8,218 bases of DNA from an uncultured Eubacteriales bacterium (GTDB lineage Bacteria; Bacillota; Clostridia; Oscillospirales; Oscillospiraceae). The notes below the pieces were generated by a model that made no database searches, had not been told where the DNA came from, and was given only the letters and a program-made list of their open reading frames with translations. How positions within the stretch are numbered: position 1 is the first letter of the stretch; each line of letters begins with the position of its first letter. Position numbers and translations under genes: made by a program. The stretch spans positions 1 to 8,218 of the forward strand of contig USPI01000057.1 in the NCBI GenBank assembly GCA_900556535.1, in the 5' to 3' direction. Shown piece after piece: positions 7,932 through 8,218 of this stretch.

Positions 7932-8188
7932 TGAACACGGTATCGAAGCTGCGGATAAAACCGTATTTGCCTCGCCTCCCGTGGAATTTGCTAATTTATT
8001 TTTGCAGCACCATTTGGGTGCGCTATTGCCATGGAGGCAGTTCGCCTTGAGATTTTACCTATAAATCTATTGCGGCTGCTCGGTAACTATTTTTCCGACA
8101 AAACCGTTGCAGTCCGTTACCGTGACAGCGCAGCTTAATCAACCGCCATTGTCGGTTGCGCCATTGCCTCCACGGCAGTGGCGCTATT
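7932..8188 (+). repeat. Modular intergenic repeat, copy E
   Basis: A first block-2 unit (GAACACGGTATCGAAGCTGC...AAACCG, about 7932-7963) is followed by an A/T-rich linker containing the hairpin CACC-ATTTG-GGTG (8009-8021 region). Block 1 (8037-8074), block 2 (8075-8111), block 3 (8110-8163) and block 4 (8158-8189) then run without interruption. This makes it the most complete reference copy in the window. Block 3 differs from copy C at three positions over 63. No reading frame here is credible. Confidence 0.85.
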
Positions 8189-8218
8189 GGCTTCCCCTTG
8201 AGGGGAAGCTGTCACCGA
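8189..8218 (+). mobile_element. Left end of a second hairpin-ended miniature element, cut by window edge
   Basis: GGCTTCCCCTTGAGGGGAAG (8189-8208) continues CTGTCACCGA to the last base. It matches the right end of the 671-803 element read on the minus strand, with the same G-C closing pair on the hairpin. It abuts repeat copy E at GCGCTATTGGC, the same junction seen in copy B. The remainder lies outside the window. Confidence 0.65.

Overview
The window reads as chromosomal DNA of a fairly GC-rich member of the Clostridia. The wording of GyrB (for example [13 protein letters not shown]), the energy-coupling-factor (ECF) folate transporter, the CPBP protease and the style of intergenic repeats all suggest an Oscillospirales/Ruminococcaceae-type gut bacterium. 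That placement is inferred from protein style and is not proven.

Layout, left to right. Positions 1-114 hold a repeat-derived leader. Positions 115-630 (+) encode a FolT-like S component, closed by a strong bidirectional terminator (629-658). Positions 671-803 hold a miniature element with hairpin ends, and 804-982 hold one copy (B) of a modular intergenic repeat. The remaining genes lie on the minus strand and are read from right to left: gyrB (7889-5958), a SHOCT-like membrane protein (5534-5025) overlapping rnhA (5028-4591), and mutS (4269-1672) overlapping a CPBP-family membrane protease (1672-983). The gaps between these transcription units (4270-4590, 5535-5957, 7890-8218) are filled almost entirely by copies of the same modular repeat.

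The gene content is mostly housekeeping: DNA topology (GyrB), removal of RNA-DNA hybrids (RNase HI), mismatch repair (MutS) and folate uptake (FolT). Two gene pairs, SHOCT protein-rnhA and mutS-CPBP, overlap by a few bases and are probably co-translated. I see no new multi-protein system, CRISPR array, transposase, tRNA or rRNA.

The unusual part is the non-coding DNA. Four genes (folT, mutS, the SHOCT gene and gyrB) share an alignable leader of about 35 nt. It begins with GCAA....TGTATARG, can form a small AGCGC/GCGCT-type hairpin in two of them and weakly in a third, and runs into an A-rich tract before the start codon. This leader is itself homologous to the dispersed repeat block GCAATAGATGTATCGG-TAAAATCTCAAGGCG. 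The repeats therefore appear to carry, or to derive from, the promoter and 5' UTR. Between conserved blocks the repeat has interchangeable linkers and nested hairpin-ended insertions.
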